In this document: positions 1 to 11,835 of the stretch, in pieces | Layout: each line of letters starts with the position of its first letter | Numbering within the stretch: position 1 is the first letter of the stretch | NCBI RefSeq assembly: GCF_001665575.1 | Contig: NZ_LZSU01000036.1 | Location: 186,001 to 250,000 of the forward strand | Source of the DNA: Mycobacterium sp. 852013-51886_SCH5428379 | GTDB taxonomy: Bacteria; Actinomycetota; Actinomycetes; Mycobacteriales; Mycobacteriaceae | DNA length: 64,000 nt | Direction: 5' to 3' | Notes under the pieces: model-generated | The model's input: the letters and a program-made list of their open reading frames with translations, nothing else | Database searches by the model: none | What the model was told of the DNA's origin: nothing | Made by a program: the position numbers and the translations under genes

Positions 1-1614
<1,614 letters not shown>

Positions 1615-1654
1615 GTCTGTGGCACCGCGGTGACCGTCGCGGCGCGCCCGCGAC

Positions 1655-1660
1655 TACCCT
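1655..1660 (+). promoter_or_regulatory. Candidate -10 box (TACCCT) of a leaderless glyA promoter
   Basis: TACCCT fits the mycobacterial TAnnnT -10 consensus and ends 7 bases before the glyA ATG at 1668, so transcription would start at or next to the A of the start codon. No Shine-Dalgarno sequence precedes this ATG. Confidence 0.5.
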
Positions 1661-1667
1661 GAACCCC

Positions 1668-3146
1668 ATGACTGCAGACTCCGTGACCGCCTCGGCCGCT
1701 GCACCGGGCGCCGAGTACGCCGAGACCGCGAGCGCCGCCTACCGGGCCGCGCTGCAGGTCATCGAGTCCGTCGAACCGCGCATCGCCGCCGCGACGCGCC
1801 AAGAGCTCGCCGACCAGCGGGCGTCGCTCAAGCTGATCGCCAGCGAGAACTACGCCTCACCCGCCGTCCTGCTGACGATGGGTTCGTGGTTCTCCGACAA
1901 GTACGCCGAGGGCACGATCGGCCACCGCTTCTACGCGGCCTGCCAGAACGTCGACACGGTCGAGAGCCTGGCCGCCGAACACGCCCGCGAACTGTTCGGC
2001 GCTCCCTACGCCTACGCGCAGCCGCACTCCGGCATCGACGCCAATCTCGTCGCGTTCTGGGCGATCCTGGCCACCCGCATAGAAGGCCCAGGGCTAGCGG
2101 CGCTCAATGCCAAGCACGTCAACGACCTGTCCGAACAGGACTGGGAGGGGTTGCGCAACAAGCTCGGCAACCAGCGTCTGCTGGGCATGTCGCTGGACAC
2201 CGGCGGCCACCTCACACACGGGTTCCGACCGAACATCTCCGGCAAGATGTTCCACCAGCGCAGCTACGGCACCGACCCGGAGTCCGGTCTGATCGACTAC
2301 GACGCCGTCGCCGCCGCGGCCCGCGAATTCAAACCGTTGATCCTGGTCGCGGGCTACTCGGCCTATCCGCGGCGGGTGAACTTCGCCAAGATGCGCGAGA
2401 TCGCCGACGACGTCGGCGCCACGCTGCTCGTGGACATGGCGCACTTCGCCGGTCTGGTCGCGGGCAAGGTCTTCACCGGTGACGAGGATCCGGTGCCGCA
2501 CGCCCACGTCACCACGACGACGACGCACAAGTCGCTGCGCGGGCCTCGCGGCGGGCTGGTGCTCGCCCAGCCCGAATACGCCGACGCCGTCGACAAGGGC
2601 TGCCCGATGGTGCTGGGCGGACCGCTGTCTCATGTGATGGCCGCCAAGGCCGTCGCGCTGGCCGAGGCGCGCCAACCCGCGTTCCAGACCTACGCGCAGC
2701 GCGTCGCCGACAACGCCAAATCGCTCGCCGAGGGTTTCCTCAAGCGCGGCGCCCGCCTGGTCACCGGCGGCACCGACAACCACATCGTGCTGCTCGACGT
2801 GACGAGTTTCGGCCTCACCGGGCGGCAGGCCGAGTCCGCGCTGCTCGACGCCGGCGTGGTCACCAACCGCAACTCGATCCCCAACGATCCGAACGGTGCC
2901 TGGTACACCAGCGGCATCCGCTTCGGCACGCCCGCGCTGACCACCCGCGGCTTCGGTGCCGCCGAATTCGACCGGGTTGCCGAGCTGGTCGTCGACGTGC
3001 TGAACAACACCACGCCCAATCCGACTGGCCCGGCCGGGTTCTCCAAGGCCAAGTACACGTTGGCCGACGGCACCGCCGACCGGATCCACGCCGCGTCCGC
3101 CGAGATGCTCGACGCCAACCCGCTCTACCCCGGGCTGTCGTTGTAG
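1668..3146 (+). CDS. glyA: Serine hydroxymethyltransferase, long insert-bearing form
   Basis: Interconverts serine and glycine using tetrahydrofolate and PLP, supplying one-carbon units. At 492 residues it is clearly longer than M. tuberculosis GlyA1 (about 426). The extra length includes an N-terminal extension and an insert of about 30 residues around 137-168 (between [11 protein letters not shown] and [15 protein letters not shown]). The PLP lysine lies in [15 protein letters not shown] near residue 288, and LIASENY and [11 protein letters not shown] are intact. The start ATG 1668 is supported by a leaderless-type -10 box. An insert of this kind is described for chlamydial and some actinobacterial SHMTs. 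The position is that of Rv1093 but the protein lineage looks different. Confidence 0.95.
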   Translation: MTADSVTASAAAPGAEYAETASAAYRAALQVIESVEPRIAAATRQELADQRASLKLIASENYASPAVLLTMGSWFSDKYAEGTIGHRFYAACQNVDTVESLAAEHARELFGAPYAYAQPHSGIDANLVAFWAILATRIEGPGLAALNAKHVNDLSEQDWEGLRNKLGNQRLLGMSLDTGGHLTHGFRPNISGKMFHQRSYGTDPESGLIDYDAVAAAAREFKPLILVAGYSAYPRRVNFAKMREIADDVGATLLVDMAHFAGLVAGKVFTGDEDPVPHAHVTTTTTHKSLRGPRGGLVLAQPEYADAVDKGCPMVLGGPLSHVMAAKAVALAEARQPAFQTYAQRVADNAKSLAEGFLKRGARLVTGGTDNHIVLLDVTSFGLTGRQAESALLDAGVVTNRNSIPNDPNGAWYTSGIRFGTPALTTRGFGAAEFDRVAELVVDVLNNTTPNPTGPAGFSKAKYTLADGTADRIHAASAEMLDANPLYPGLSL

Positions 3147-3189
3147 CTGCGGCACGCCCCGGGGAATTTTACGATCCCCACAGAATTGG

Positions 3190-3200
3190 GTTACTGTAAC
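3190..3200 (+). promoter_or_regulatory. 11-bp palindrome GTTACTGTAAC over the desA2 -10 box
   Basis: GTTAC-T-GTAAC is a perfect inverted repeat ending 3 bases before the desA2 ATG. It contains TACTGT (3192-3197), a TAnnnT -10 box with a 6-base spacer to the ATG, so a repressor bound here would block a leaderless promoter. The desaturase regulator MadR is a natural candidate, by inference only. Confidence 0.5.
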
Positions 3201-3203
3201 TGC

Positions 3204-4031
3204 ATGGCACAGAAACCTGTTCCTAACGCGTTCACCCTCGAGCTCGAGCCCGTCGTCATGGCCGAGTTGCGTCGCCACTACGACTCCGAGGACCTCTGGT
3301 ACGCGCACGATTACGTGCCGTTCGACCAGGGCGAGAACTTCGCGTTCCTCGGTGGGCGCGACTGGGATCCCTCGGATGTCACGCTGCCCAAGCACGTCAC
3401 CGACGCGCTGGAGATCCTGCTGATCACCAAGGACAACCTCGCCGGCTATCACCGCGAGCTCGTCGAGCACTTCATCCTCGAGGAGAAGTGGGGTCGCTGG
3501 CTCGGCCGCTGGACCGCCGAGGAGCACCTGCACGCCGTCGCGCTGCGCAACTACCTCGTCGTCACCCGCGAGATCGACCCGGCCGCCAACGAGGACGTCC
3601 GCGTCGAGCACGTGATGAAGGGTTACCGCGCCGACACCTACTCCCAGATCGAGACGCTGGTGTTCATGGCGTTCTTCGAGCGCGCGCACGCGGTGTTCTG
3701 CCGCAACCTCGAGGCGCAGATCGACGACCCGGTCCTCAAGGCGCTCATGGGCCGTATCGCCCGCGACGAGGAGCGCCACGAGGAGTTCTTCGCGAACCTG
3801 GTGGCGCACTGCCTCGGCGTCGACCGCGACGAGACCGTGGCCGCCATCGCGGCCCGCGCGGGCGCCTTGGACGTGGTGGGCGGCGACATCGACGCCTACG
3901 CCGACAAGCTCGCGAACGTGGCCGAACACGGCATCTTCGACCGGGCCCAGCTGAACACCGTCATCGCCGACCGGATCGCGGCCTGGGGACTGGCCGACGA
4001 GCCTGCGGTGCAGGAGTTCACGAAGGCGTAA
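3204..4031 (+). CDS. desA2: Acyl-ACP desaturase-like di-iron protein DesA2
   Basis: A 275-residue member of the soluble acyl-ACP desaturase family, closely resembling Rv1094 (DesA2) from MAQKP through the C-terminus. Di-iron ligand motifs are visible: RWTAEEHLH near residues 102-110 and RDEERHEEF near 190, both in a ferritin-like helical bundle. DesA proteins are implicated in introducing double bonds into mycolic-acid precursors; DesA2's own reaction is not well established. ATG 3204 is chosen over the in-frame upstream ATG at 3186 because it matches the family and sits 6 bases after a -10 box. It follows glyA on the same strand with a 57-base gap that has its own promoter. Confidence 0.93.
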   Translation: MAQKPVPNAFTLELEPVVMAELRRHYDSEDLWYAHDYVPFDQGENFAFLGGRDWDPSDVTLPKHVTDALEILLITKDNLAGYHRELVEHFILEEKWGRWLGRWTAEEHLHAVALRNYLVVTREIDPAANEDVRVEHVMKGYRADTYSQIETLVFMAFFERAHAVFCRNLEAQIDDPVLKALMGRIARDEERHEEFFANLVAHCLGVDRDETVAAIAARAGALDVVGGDIDAYADKLANVAEHGIFDRAQLNTVIADRIAAWGLADEPAVQEFTKA

Positions 4032-4099
4032 CGCGCTGTTGCGCAACTCCGGCGCGCCTGCACAGCGCGCGACGCGCGGCGGGAGTAGCGTCGGCTCCG

Positions 4100-4237
4100 A
4101 TGGCTAGCGAATTGCTCTGCTGTCCGGGCGGCACCCGATCGTTGCTCTTACGAGGGAGCCGGCCCCGGCTCCGTGCCGCAGCGTCCGCCGACAGGTTCGC
4201 GGGGGACCCGCGGATTTCAGGAGCGTTCCGTGACTGA
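4100..4237 (+). CDS. phoAT: PhoAT-type antitoxin candidate, overlapping phoH2
   Basis: A 45-codon frame ([11 protein letters not shown] ... SGAFRD) ends with a TGA at 4235-4237 inside the first codons of phoH2, overlapping it by 8 bases. In mycobacteria PhoH2 is reported to be encoded with a small upstream overlapping antitoxin, PhoAT; this frame is in the expected place and phase. The peptide is basic, with an Arg-rich middle (RGSRPRLR). ATG 4100 is the only good start: upstream in frame there is no GTG or TTG before the desA2 stop. No direct sequence match could be checked, so the call rests on position and the established gene organisation. Confidence 0.6.
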   Translation: MASELLCCPGGTRSLLLRGSRPRLRAAASADRFAGDPRISGAFRD

Positions 4238-5543
4238 TTCTCCTCTTCGGACCTACGTGCTCGATACCTCCGTGTTGCTCTCAGATCCCTGGGCATGCAC
4301 GCGGTTCGCCGAACACGACGTGGTCGTGCCGCTGGTGGTCATCAGTGAGTTGGAGGCCAAACGGCACCACCACGAGCTGGGCTGGTTCGCCCGGCAGGCG
4401 TTGCGCTTCTTCGACGACATGCGGCTCGAGCACAGCCGGCTCGATCAGCCCATTCCCGTTGGGGCGCAAGGCGGCACGCTGCACGTCGAGCTGAACCACA
4501 GCGATCCGTCGGTGCTGCCCGCCGGATTCCGCACCGACAGCAACGACTCCCGCATCCTCACCGTCGCAGCCAATCTCGCCGCCGAGGGTAAACACGTCAC
4601 GCTGGTCAGCAAGGACATCCCGCTCCGCGTCAAGGCCGGCGCCGTCGGGCTCGCGGCCGACGAATACCACGCCCAGGACGTCGTGGTGTCCGGCTGGACC
4701 GGTATGGACGAGATCGACGTGACGGCCGACGAGGTGGACGCGCTGTTCGCCGAGGGTGAGATCGATCTGGCCGAGGCGCGAGATCTGCCGTGCCACACCG
4801 GTGTTCGGCTGCTCGGCGGCAACTCCCATGCGCTCGGGCGGGTCAACGCCGCCAAGCGTGTCCAGCTGGTGCGCGGCGATCGGGAGGTGTTCGGCCTCCG
4901 GGGAAGGTCCGCCGAACAGCGCGTCGCCCTCGATCTGCTGCTCGACGAGTCCGTCGGGATCGTATCTCTCGGCGGTAAGGCCGGCACCGGGAAATCCGCG
5001 CTCGCGCTGTGCGCCGGGCTCGAGGCCGTCCTCGAGCGGCGCACCCAGCGCAAGGTCGTGGTGTTCCGGCCGCTCTACGCCGTCGGCGGCCAGGAACTCG
5101 GCTACCTGCCGGGCAGTGAGAGCGAGAAGATGGGCCCGTGGGCCCAGGCCGTGTTCGACACGCTCGAGGGGCTGGCCAGCCCGGCGGTGCTGGAGGAGGT
5201 GCTCAGCCGGGGAATGCTCGAAGTCCTTCCGCTGACCCACATCCGTGGCCGGTCGCTGCACGACTCGTTCGTGATCGTCGACGAGGCGCAGTCGCTCGAG
5301 CGCAACGTGCTGCTGACGGTGCTGTCCCGGTTGGGCGCCGGATCGCGGGTGGTGCTCACCCACGACGTCGCCCAGCGCGACAACCTGCGCGTCGGCCGAC
5401 ACGACGGTGTCGCCGCGGTCATCGAGAAGCTGAAGGGTCACCCACTGTTCGCGCACGTCACGCTGCAGCGCAGCGAACGGTCGCCGATCGCCGCCCTGGT
5501 CACCGAGATGCTCGAGGAGTTCAGCCCCGGCGCGCTGCCGTGA
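4230..5543 (+). CDS. phoH2: PhoH2: PIN-domain ribonuclease fused to PhoH ATPase
   Basis: A 437-residue two-domain protein matching Rv1095. Residues 1 to about 140 form a PIN nuclease domain ([12 protein letters not shown] with the first acidic residue, [24 protein letters not shown]). From about residue 220 there is a PhoH/RecA-like ATPase with Walker [10 protein letters not shown] and Walker B FVIVDEAQ. PhoH2 proteins are described as sequence-specific RNA helicase-ribonucleases that act as toxins of a type II pair with PhoAT. The GTG start at 4230 has an AGGAG sequence 7-11 bases upstream and overlaps the antitoxin frame, suggesting translational coupling. Very high similarity to the M. tuberculosis protein makes the call firm. 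Confidence 0.95.
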   Translation: MTDSPLRTYVLDTSVLLSDPWACTRFAEHDVVVPLVVISELEAKRHHHELGWFARQALRFFDDMRLEHSRLDQPIPVGAQGGTLHVELNHSDPSVLPAGFRTDSNDSRILTVAANLAAEGKHVTLVSKDIPLRVKAGAVGLAADEYHAQDVVVSGWTGMDEIDVTADEVDALFAEGEIDLAEARDLPCHTGVRLLGGNSHALGRVNAAKRVQLVRGDREVFGLRGRSAEQRVALDLLLDESVGIVSLGGKAGTGKSALALCAGLEAVLERRTQRKVVVFRPLYAVGGQELGYLPGSESEKMGPWAQAVFDTLEGLASPAVLEEVLSRGMLEVLPLTHIRGRSLHDSFVIVDEAQSLERNVLLTVLSRLGAGSRVVLTHDVAQRDNLRVGRHDGVAAVIEKLKGHPLFAHVTLQRSERSPIAALVTEMLEEFSPGALP

Positions 5544-5589
5544 CGAACCCGGGGGTGTGACTGCGCCCCATCCGGGTATCGCTCTGGTC

Positions 5590-6660
5590 ATGACTCGTGT
5601 GGTGATCACCGGAGCAAGCGGCAACGTCGGCACCGCGTTGCTGAAACGACTGGCGGACGCCGGCGGCTACGACGTCGTCGGCGTCACCCGGCGGCGACCC
5701 CCGTCCAGCGGTATCTACCAGACCGCCCAATGGCATCAGCTCGACCTCGCCGACGCCAACGCCGAAGCCCAGCTGGAACTCGTGTTCCGTGACGCCGATG
5801 CCGTGGTGCACCTGGCGTGGGGGTTCCAGCCGACGCGCAACATCAGCTACCTGGAGGCCGTCGGGGTGGGCGGCACCCGGGCGGTGCTCAACGCCGCGGA
5901 TGCCGCCGGGGTAGGCCAACTGATCCACATGTCGTCGGTCGGTACCTACGCGGCGGGCCGGTACGGGCAGTACGTCGACGAGACGTGGTCCACCGCGGGT
6001 ATCGACACCTCGCCCTACAGCAGGCACAAATCGGCGGCCGAATCGCTGCTCGACGCCTACGAGGCCGGCAGCGGCGACGTGACGATCACCCGGATGCGGC
6101 CGGGCTTCATCGTGCAGCGCAGCGCCGCAGGCGGTTTCCGGCGCTACGCGCTGCCCGCCTTCGTCGAGCCGCGGTGGCTCCGATTCCTGCCGGTGCTGCC
6201 GCTCGACCGGGAACTGGTGATCCCCATCATCCACGCCGACGACGTGGCCGACGCCTTCGCCCGCGCACTCGAGCGCGGCGCCGGCGGCCCGTTCAACCTC
6301 ATGGCCGAGCCGCCGGTGCGTCGCAACGAGGTCGCCAAGCAGCTCGGCGCGATGCCGCTGCACGTGCCGTCGTCGCTGCTGCGACCCGCGGTCGCACTGT
6401 CTTGGCGGGCGCGGCTGCAACCGATCGACGAGGGCTGGCTGGACATGTCGTTCAGCGTGCCGCTGCTGGACACCACGCGGGCGCGCGAAGTGCTCGACTG
6501 GACGCCGCAGTACACCTCGGCCGAAGCGCTCGCCGACATGGGCCAGGGCTTCAAGCACTGCGCCGACACCGAGAGCCCGGTGCTGTCCTACCGCGGTCCG
6601 CTGACCAGCATGCTGCGGGATCTGACGGCCGGTCCGATCACCGACCGCCACATCCCGTGA
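5590..6660 (+). CDS. NAD-dependent epimerase/dehydratase family protein
   Basis: A 356-residue extended SDR. The nucleotide-binding motif TGASGNVG is at residues 7-14 and the catalytic Y-x-x-x-K appears as YSRHKSAAE near residue 142. Substrate-domain features such as RPGFIVQRSA follow. Reaction and substrate cannot be read from sequence. ATG 5590 directly precedes the Rossmann beta strand (MTRVVITGASG); a GTG at 5557 is possible. The stop codon TGA abuts the convergent fumarase stop, giving a TGATCA junction with no intergenic base. Confidence 0.8.
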   Translation: MTRVVITGASGNVGTALLKRLADAGGYDVVGVTRRRPPSSGIYQTAQWHQLDLADANAEAQLELVFRDADAVVHLAWGFQPTRNISYLEAVGVGGTRAVLNAADAAGVGQLIHMSSVGTYAAGRYGQYVDETWSTAGIDTSPYSRHKSAAESLLDAYEAGSGDVTITRMRPGFIVQRSAAGGFRRYALPAFVEPRWLRFLPVLPLDRELVIPIIHADDVADAFARALERGAGGPFNLMAEPPVRRNEVAKQLGAMPLHVPSSLLRPAVALSWRARLQPIDEGWLDMSFSVPLLDTTRAREVLDWTPQYTSAEALADMGQGFKHCADTESPVLSYRGPLTSMLRDLTAGPITDRHIP

Positions 6661-8067
6661 TCAGTCGCCGTCCTGCACCCGCGCCATCGCCAGCACGTCG
6701 AGCCGCTTGTCGAGTTCTTCCTCGGACAGCTTGTCGCCGATCAGGCCGCGGTCGATGACCGTCTGCCGGATCGTCTTCTTGTCCTTGAGCGCTTCCTTGG
6801 CGACCTTGGCCGCCTCCTCGTAGCCGATCGCCGAGTTCAGCGGCGTGACAATGGACGGCGACGACTCGGCCAGCTCGCGCAGCCGGTCCTCGTTGGCGAC
6901 GAGCCCGTCGATGCACTTGCCGGCGAACAGCCGCGACACGTTGGCCAGCAGCGTGAACGATTCGAGCACGTTGCGCGCCATCATCGGGATGTAGACGTTC
7001 AGCTCGAACGCCCCGGACAACCCGCCGACGGCGACTGCGGCGTCGTTGCCGATGACCTGGGCGGCGACCTGCGTAACCGCCTCGGGCAGAACGGGATTCA
7101 CCTTGCCCGGCATGATCGAGCTGCCCGGCTGCAGATCCGGCAACTGGATCTCGCCGAGGCCGGTCAGCGGACCTGAGCCCATCCAGCGGATGTCGTTGGC
7201 GATCTTGGTCAGCGAGACGGCGATGGTCTTCAGCGCGCCGGACGCCTCGACGAGTCCGTCGCGGGCGGCCTGGGCCTCGAAGTGGTCGACCGCGGGACGC
7301 AGCTCCTCGACACCGGTCTCGTTCCTGAGCACCTCGACGACCTTGTCGCCGAAGCCTTCCGGCGCGTTCAGGCCGGTGCCGACCGCGGTACCGCCGATCG
7401 CGAGCTCACCGAGCCTTGGAAGGCACCCGCGCACCCTCTCTATGCCGGCCTCGATCTGCCGGGCGTACCCACCGAATTCCTGACCGAGGGTCACCGGCAC
7501 CGCGTCCATCAGGTGGGTGCGGCCGGACTTGACGGTGGTGCGCCACTGCCGGGCCTTCCCGGCCAGCGACTCGTGCAGCACCTCGAGCGCCGGAATGAGA
7601 TGGCGCACAGCGGCTTCGGTGGCCGCGATGTGGGTGGCCGTCGGGAAGGTGTCGTTGCTGCTCTGCGACATGTTGACGTCGTCGTTGGGGTGCACCGTCA
7701 CGCCGTTGCGGGCGGCGATCGACGCGATCACCTCGTTGGCGTTCATGTTCGAGCTGGTACCCGAACCGGTCTGGAACACGTCGATCGGGAACTGGTCGTC
7801 GTGCTTACCGTCGGCGATCTCGGCGGCCGCGGCGATGATCGCGTCGGCCTTCTCGCCGTCGAGCAGTCCGAGGTCCTTGTTCACCTGTGCGCAAGCGCCT
7901 TTGAGCAGACCCATCGCGCGGATCTGCGTACGCTCCAGCGGCCGGAACGAGATGGGGAAGTTCTCGACTGCCCGCTGGGTCTGGGCGCGCCACAGCGCGT
8001 CCTTGGGCACCCGGACCTCGCCCATGGTGTCGTGCTCGATGCGATATTCGACGTCGTTGTCGGACAT
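6661..8067 (-). CDS. fum: Class II fumarate hydratase
   Basis: Hydrates fumarate to L-malate in the TCA cycle; a cytosolic, iron-independent homotetramer in this family. The protein has 468 residues, normal for class II. The family signature [11 protein letters not shown] lies near residue 318, [12 protein letters not shown] near 102, and [14 protein letters not shown] near 180, together building the tetramer active site. The ATG at 8067 has an AGGGAG ribosome site 5 bases upstream. It sits 33 bases downstream of glpX on the same strand, so the two probably form an operon as in Rv1099c-Rv1098c. Confidence 0.97.
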   Translation of the reverse strand: MSDNDVEYRIEHDTMGEVRVPKDALWRAQTQRAVENFPISFRPLERTQIRAMGLLKGACAQVNKDLGLLDGEKADAIIAAAAEIADGKHDDQFPIDVFQTGSGTSSNMNANEVIASIAARNGVTVHPNDDVNMSQSSNDTFPTATHIAATEAAVRHLIPALEVLHESLAGKARQWRTTVKSGRTHLMDAVPVTLGQEFGGYARQIEAGIERVRGCLPRLGELAIGGTAVGTGLNAPEGFGDKVVEVLRNETGVEELRPAVDHFEAQAARDGLVEASGALKTIAVSLTKIANDIRWMGSGPLTGLGEIQLPDLQPGSSIMPGKVNPVLPEAVTQVAAQVIGNDAAVAVGGLSGAFELNVYIPMMARNVLESFTLLANVSRLFAGKCIDGLVANEDRLRELAESSPSIVTPLNSAIGYEEAAKVAKEALKDKKTIRQTVIDRGLIGDKLSEEELDKRLDVLAMARVQDGD

Positions 8068-8100
8068 GTAGCTCCCTGAGGGTGTCGTGGGGGGATCGGG

Positions 8101-9162
8101 TTACGGCAGGGGATAGGCGGCGGTGCTGTCGCCGGTGAAGTTCACGGCCGAGTACTCGTTGAGTTTCGACAGCCGGTGATACGCCTCGATCATCCGGACC
8201 GTGCCGGACTTCGACCGCATCACGATCGACTGGGTGGTGCATCCGCCGCCGAAGAAGCGCACGCCCTTGAGCAGGTCGCCGTCGGTGACGCCGGTGGCGC
8301 AGAAGAACACGTTCTCGCCGGCCACCAGGTCTTTGGTGGTGAGGACCTTGTCGAGGTCGTAGCCGCGGTCGATGGCGCGCTGACGCTCCTCGTCGTCGGT
8401 GGGCGCCAGCGTGGCCTGGATCTCGCCGCCCATGCAGCGGATCGCGGCGGCGGCGATGATGCCCTCCGGGGTGCCGCCGATGCCGACGAGCAGATCGGTG
8501 CCCGATTCGGGCCGGCAGGCCGAGATCGCGCCGGCGACGTCGCCGTCGGAGATCAGCCGGATGCGGGCGCCGGCGGCGCGCACGTCGGCCATCAGCTTCG
8601 CGTGGCGGGGCCGGTCGAGGATGCAGACGGTGACGTCGGAGACCGACGCTTTGCGCACCTTGGCGATGCGCTGGATGTTGGCCGCGATCGGCGAGGTGAT
8701 GTCGATGAAGTCCGCGACGTCGGGTCCGCCGGCGATCTTGTTCATGTAGAACACCGCCGACGGGTCGAACATGGCGCCCCGCTCGGCGACCGCGAGCACC
8801 GAGATCGCGTTCGGCATGCCCTTGCTCATCAGCGTGGTGCCGTCGACCGGGTCGACGGCGAAGTCGCAGTCGGGTCCGTCGCCGTTGCCGACCTCTTCGC
8901 CGTTGTAGAGCATCGGCGCGTTGTCCTTCTCGCCCTCGCCGATCACCACGACGCCGCGCATGGACACCGAGTTCACCAGTTCGCGCATGGCGTCGACGGC
9001 CGCACCGTCGCCGCCCTCCTTGTCGCCGCGGCCGACCCAGCGGCCCGCGGCCATGGCGCCGGCCTCGGTGACGCGGACGAGTTCGAGCGCGAGGTTACGG
9101 TCGGGGGCTTCACGGCGGCGCGATGAGCCGCTTGCGCGAAGAGCATCGGAGTCAGCTGGCAT
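8101..9162 (-). CDS. glpX: Fructose-1,6-bisphosphatase class II
   Basis: Dephosphorylates fructose 1,6-bisphosphate in gluconeogenesis; in M. tuberculosis GlpX is the main enzyme for this step and is needed for growth on lipids. The 353-residue frame has [19 protein letters not shown] and [12 protein letters not shown] (metal and phosphate site) and [21 protein letters not shown]. It aligns with Rv1099c from [23 protein letters not shown] onward. The start ATG at 9162 ([11 protein letters not shown]) is preferred; an in-frame ATG at 9189 would extend into the divergent DUF4245 promoter. Likely cotranscribed with fum. Confidence 0.95.
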   Translation of the reverse strand: MPADSDALRASGSSRRREAPDRNLALELVRVTEAGAMAAGRWVGRGDKEGGDGAAVDAMRELVNSVSMRGVVVIGEGEKDNAPMLYNGEEVGNGDGPDCDFAVDPVDGTTLMSKGMPNAISVLAVAERGAMFDPSAVFYMNKIAGGPDVADFIDITSPIAANIQRIAKVRKASVSDVTVCILDRPRHAKLMADVRAAGARIRLISDGDVAGAISACRPESGTDLLVGIGGTPEGIIAAAAIRCMGGEIQATLAPTDDEERQRAIDRGYDLDKVLTTKDLVAGENVFFCATGVTDGDLLKGVRFFGGGCTTQSIVMRSKSGTVRMIEAYHRLSKLNEYSAVNFTGDSTAAYPLP

Positions 9163-9203
9163 GGGGTGATTGTCCCAGAACCCGTCCACCGTCCGGGACC
9201 TGG

Positions 9204-9209
9204 GATACT
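9204..9209 (+). promoter_or_regulatory. Candidate -10 box (GATACT) of a leaderless promoter
   Basis: GATACT ends 7 bases before the ATG of the DUF4245 gene at 9217, with no ribosome-binding site between. The same hexamer precedes the cyclase, methyltransferase and GntR genes elsewhere in the window. Confidence 0.5.
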
Positions 9210-9216
9210 GGCTGAT

Positions 9217-9873
9217 ATGAGCACGCCCCCGGAGCCCGCCCCCCGCGAGCCGGAAGTGACCGGTCCCGCCTACCCGGAGGCCAAGCCGCGGGTGCTGCAG
9301 GACGGTCGCGACATGTTCTGGTCGATGGCCCCGCTGGTGGTCGTGTGCATCCTGTTCGCGGGGTTGCTGGGCATGTGTTCGTTCCAGGGCACGCGCACCG
9401 ATGCCGGCCCCGCGCCCTCGTTCGACGCGCCCGCCGCGCTGCAGGACGACGCCGATGCGCTGCCGGTGGTGATCCGGGTGCCGGCACTGCCGGAGGGCTG
9501 GGCCTCCAACTCCGGCGGCCGCCAGGGCATCGAGGCCGGCCGCACCGATCCGGCCACCGGAGCCCAGACGCGCGCGGCGGTGTCCCGCGTCGGCTACCTC
9601 ACGCCGAGCGGTCAGTACCTGAGCCTCTCGCAGAGCAACGCCGACGAGGAGCGCCTGGTGGGTTCCATCAGCCCCGGCCTGGCGCCGTCCGGGACCGAGG
9701 ACGTCGACGGCGTGACCTGGGTGGTCTACCGAGGCGGGGAGGGTGAGGAACCGGTGTGGACGACGCGGCTGCCCGGGGCCGCCCAGGTTGCCATCACCGG
9801 CGCGGGCAGCGCCGACGAGTACCGCACGCTCGCCGCCGCCGTCCAGACACAGCAGCCACTGGAGAAGCGGTGA
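9217..9873 (+). CDS. DUF4245 membrane-anchored protein
   Basis: A 218-residue protein with a cytosolic N-terminal tail, one membrane segment at about residues 32-52 ([18 protein letters not shown]), and an exported or periplasmic domain of about 160 residues ([21 protein letters not shown]). It corresponds to Rv1100 beside glpX. Function is unknown; the domain has the look of a cell-envelope protein. Its TGA overlaps the GTG of the next gene, so the two are translationally coupled. Confidence 0.82.
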   Translation: MSTPPEPAPREPEVTGPAYPEAKPRVLQDGRDMFWSMAPLVVVCILFAGLLGMCSFQGTRTDAGPAPSFDAPAALQDDADALPVVIRVPALPEGWASNSGGRQGIEAGRTDPATGAQTRAAVSRVGYLTPSGQYLSLSQSNADEERLVGSISPGLAPSGTEDVDGVTWVVYRGGEGEEPVWTTRLPGAAQVAITGAGSADEYRTLAAAVQTQQPLEKR

Positions 9874-10688
9874 CCGCGCGAGCCCCGGAGGCAGACCTCA
9901 CGGGCTGGACGGTCGAACCCTTCACCGCCGCCGGCTACACCCACGACGTCTACCGCAAGGGTGACGGCCCCGGCGTGGTGCTGATCCCGGAGATGCCGGG
10001 TCTGCACCCGCACGTGCTGGCGCTGGGCAACCACCTCGTCGACAGCGGTTTCACCGTTGCGGCGCCGTCACTGTTCGGCACGCCGCTCAAGCCCGCGATG
10101 AGTCCGGGCGCGCTGCCGGTCCTGGTGAAGGGGTGCGTCGCCAAGGAGTTCGCCGCCTTCGCCACCAACGCCGACCGGCCCGTCGCGCACTATCTGCGCG
10201 CGCTGGCCCGCGACCTCAACGCGCGCACCCCCGGCCCCGGGGTCGGGGTGATCGGGCAGTGCTTCACCGGCGGGTTCGCCCTCGCCGCCGCCGTCGACGC
10301 GAGCGTCCTCGCCCCGGTCCTCAGCCAGCCGTCGGTGCCGCTGCCCCTGACCCCCGCCCAGAAACGCGACCCCGGGCTGTCCGAAGCCGAGTTGCAGGTC
10401 ATCGAGCGACGTGCGGCCGAGGAGGGCCTGTGTGCGCTCGGGTTGCGGTTCAGCGAGGACTGGATGTCCCCGGCCGAACGGTTCACCACGCTCAAGAAGC
10501 GCCTGGGCGACGCCTTCGAGGTCATCGAGATCGACTCCGCGAAGGGCAATCCGGCCGGCATCTCCTCGGCTGCGCATTCGGTGCTCACCGACCAGGTCCG
10601 CGAGGTGGACGGACACCCCGCCTACGAGGCGCGCAAGCGGGTCGTCGAATTCCTCACCGAGCGGCTGGTTTCGCCGGGCCGCGCCTGA
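9870..10688 (+). CDS. Dienelactone hydrolase family protein
   Basis: A 272-residue alpha/beta-hydrolase of the dienelactone hydrolase type, with the nucleophile elbow [13 protein letters not shown] that carries cysteine rather than serine at the G-x-C-x-G turn, as in true DLH enzymes. A histidine in [10 protein letters not shown] (about residue 236) and an acidic residue upstream would complete the triad. The natural substrate is unknown. The GTG start at 9870 overlaps the DUF4245 stop (GTGA). The 3' end overlaps the convergent AI-2E gene by 35 bases. Confidence 0.8.
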   Translation: MTARAPEADLTGWTVEPFTAAGYTHDVYRKGDGPGVVLIPEMPGLHPHVLALGNHLVDSGFTVAAPSLFGTPLKPAMSPGALPVLVKGCVAKEFAAFATNADRPVAHYLRALARDLNARTPGPGVGVIGQCFTGGFALAAAVDASVLAPVLSQPSVPLPLTPAQKRDPGLSEAELQVIERRAAEEGLCALGLRFSEDWMSPAERFTTLKKRLGDAFEVIEIDSAKGNPAGISSAAHSVLTDQVREVDGHPAYEARKRVVEFLTERLVSPGRA

Positions 10689-11835
10689 GCCGGTCGGTCA
10701 GCCACCGCCACCACCGCGGCGGGGACGGTGCGTCGTCCTCCGGCGGGCGCAGCGGAACACCCTTGTAGACCGCCAGATACACGCTGATCGTCGTCACCAC
10801 GATGATCATCAGCACCGGGCCGAGCACGATGCCCCAGAAGCCGAACATCGCGATTCCCGAGAACACCGCCAACAGCATCAGCGCCGGATCCAGCCGCGCC
10901 TCCTTGGGCACCAGGAAGGGCCGCAGCACATTGTCGATGTTGGTGACGACGAGCAGATTGAACGCCACGACGAACACGCCGCCGATGACGTTGCCGAACA
11001 ACGCCATTCCGATGCCGAACGGAATCGTGACGACACCGCTGCCGAGGGGGATCACCGACAAAGCGCTGAGCACGATGGCGAAGAAGAAGAACCCCTCGTG
11101 GAATCCGGCGAGGTAGATCGACACCGCACCCGCGATGCCCTGGCACAGCGCGATCACGAACTGACCTTTCACCGTTCCGCGGACCATCGCGCCGGTCTTG
11201 TCCAGGTACAGGTCGGTGATCTGTTCGCCGAGTGGGTTGAGCTGTCGGATGAGGGTGCGGATCTTCTCGCGGTTCACCAGCAGCGAGATGAAGACATACA
11301 GGAAGATCACCGCCGAGGCGAGAGCGCCGAGCACGCCGCCGAGCGCGCCCTCCAGGACGCCGAGCAGCCACTCGCCGACGCGCTGCGAGACCGTGACGAC
11401 GCCGTCGCGCAGGGTGTCCGGGGTGAGGTGGATGTCGAGGAAGGGGACGCGGGCGAGCAGTTCGTTGCCGAGTTCCAGACCGCGGTCGCCCAGCGAGCTG
11501 ATGTCGGTGGTGGCCATCCACTGGCTGACGGTGTCGATCATCTGGGTGATCTGCGCGATCGCGAGGACCACGACGATGCTGACCGGCACGATCACGGTCA
11601 GCAGCGCCGCGAGGACGGTCAGGGTGGCCGCCAACCCCGTGCCCAGCCGGCCGCGCAGCCGTCCATAGAACGGGGTGAACAGGTACGCGGCCACCGCCGC
11701 GACGACGACGAGGATGAAGAAGCCGCGCAGGAAGTACGCACCGAATGCCACGGCCAGGGCGGTGGCGATCGCCAGCGCCCGCTTCTGTGTGGGAGTGAAG
11801 CCGGCCGTTGCGTCGTGGTGCGGACCGTCAGCCAC
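10654..11835 (-). CDS. AI-2E family transporter (UPF0118)
   Basis: A 393-residue integral membrane protein of the AI-2E exporter family, matching Rv1101c in position. An N-terminal pair of hydrophobic helices (ALAIATALAVAFGAYFL, FILVVVAAVAAYLF) and a C-terminal bundle with PLGSGVVTIPFGIGMAL and FGFWGIVLGPVLMIIVV are clear. Family members move small solutes; the substrate here is unknown and quorum signalling should not be assumed. It is the last gene of an SDR-SDR-transporter run and overlaps the upstream SDR stop by 8 bases. The C-terminal tail is cytosolic and Arg/Pro rich. Confidence 0.85.
   Translation of the reverse strand: MADGPHHDATAGFTPTQKRALAIATALAVAFGAYFLRGFFILVVVAAVAAYLFTPFYGRLRGRLGTGLAATLTVLAALLTVIVPVSIVVVLAIAQITQMIDTVSQWMATTDISSLGDRGLELGNELLARVPFLDIHLTPDTLRDGVVTVSQRVGEWLLGVLEGALGGVLGALASAVIFLYVFISLLVNREKIRTLIRQLNPLGEQITDLYLDKTGAMVRGTVKGQFVIALCQGIAGAVSIYLAGFHEGFFFFAIVLSALSVIPLGSGVVTIPFGIGMALFGNVIGGVFVVAFNLLVVTNIDNVLRPFLVPKEARLDPALMLLAVFSGIAMFGFWGIVLGPVLMIIVVTTISVYLAVYKGVPLRPPEDDAPSPPRWWRWLTDRLRRGPAKPAAR

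Noticed and set aside
2094-4046. 650-codon open frame on the minus strand
   Set aside because: It lies opposite glyA and desA2, whose products are recognised in full. Long antisense frames are usual in DNA of this GC content.
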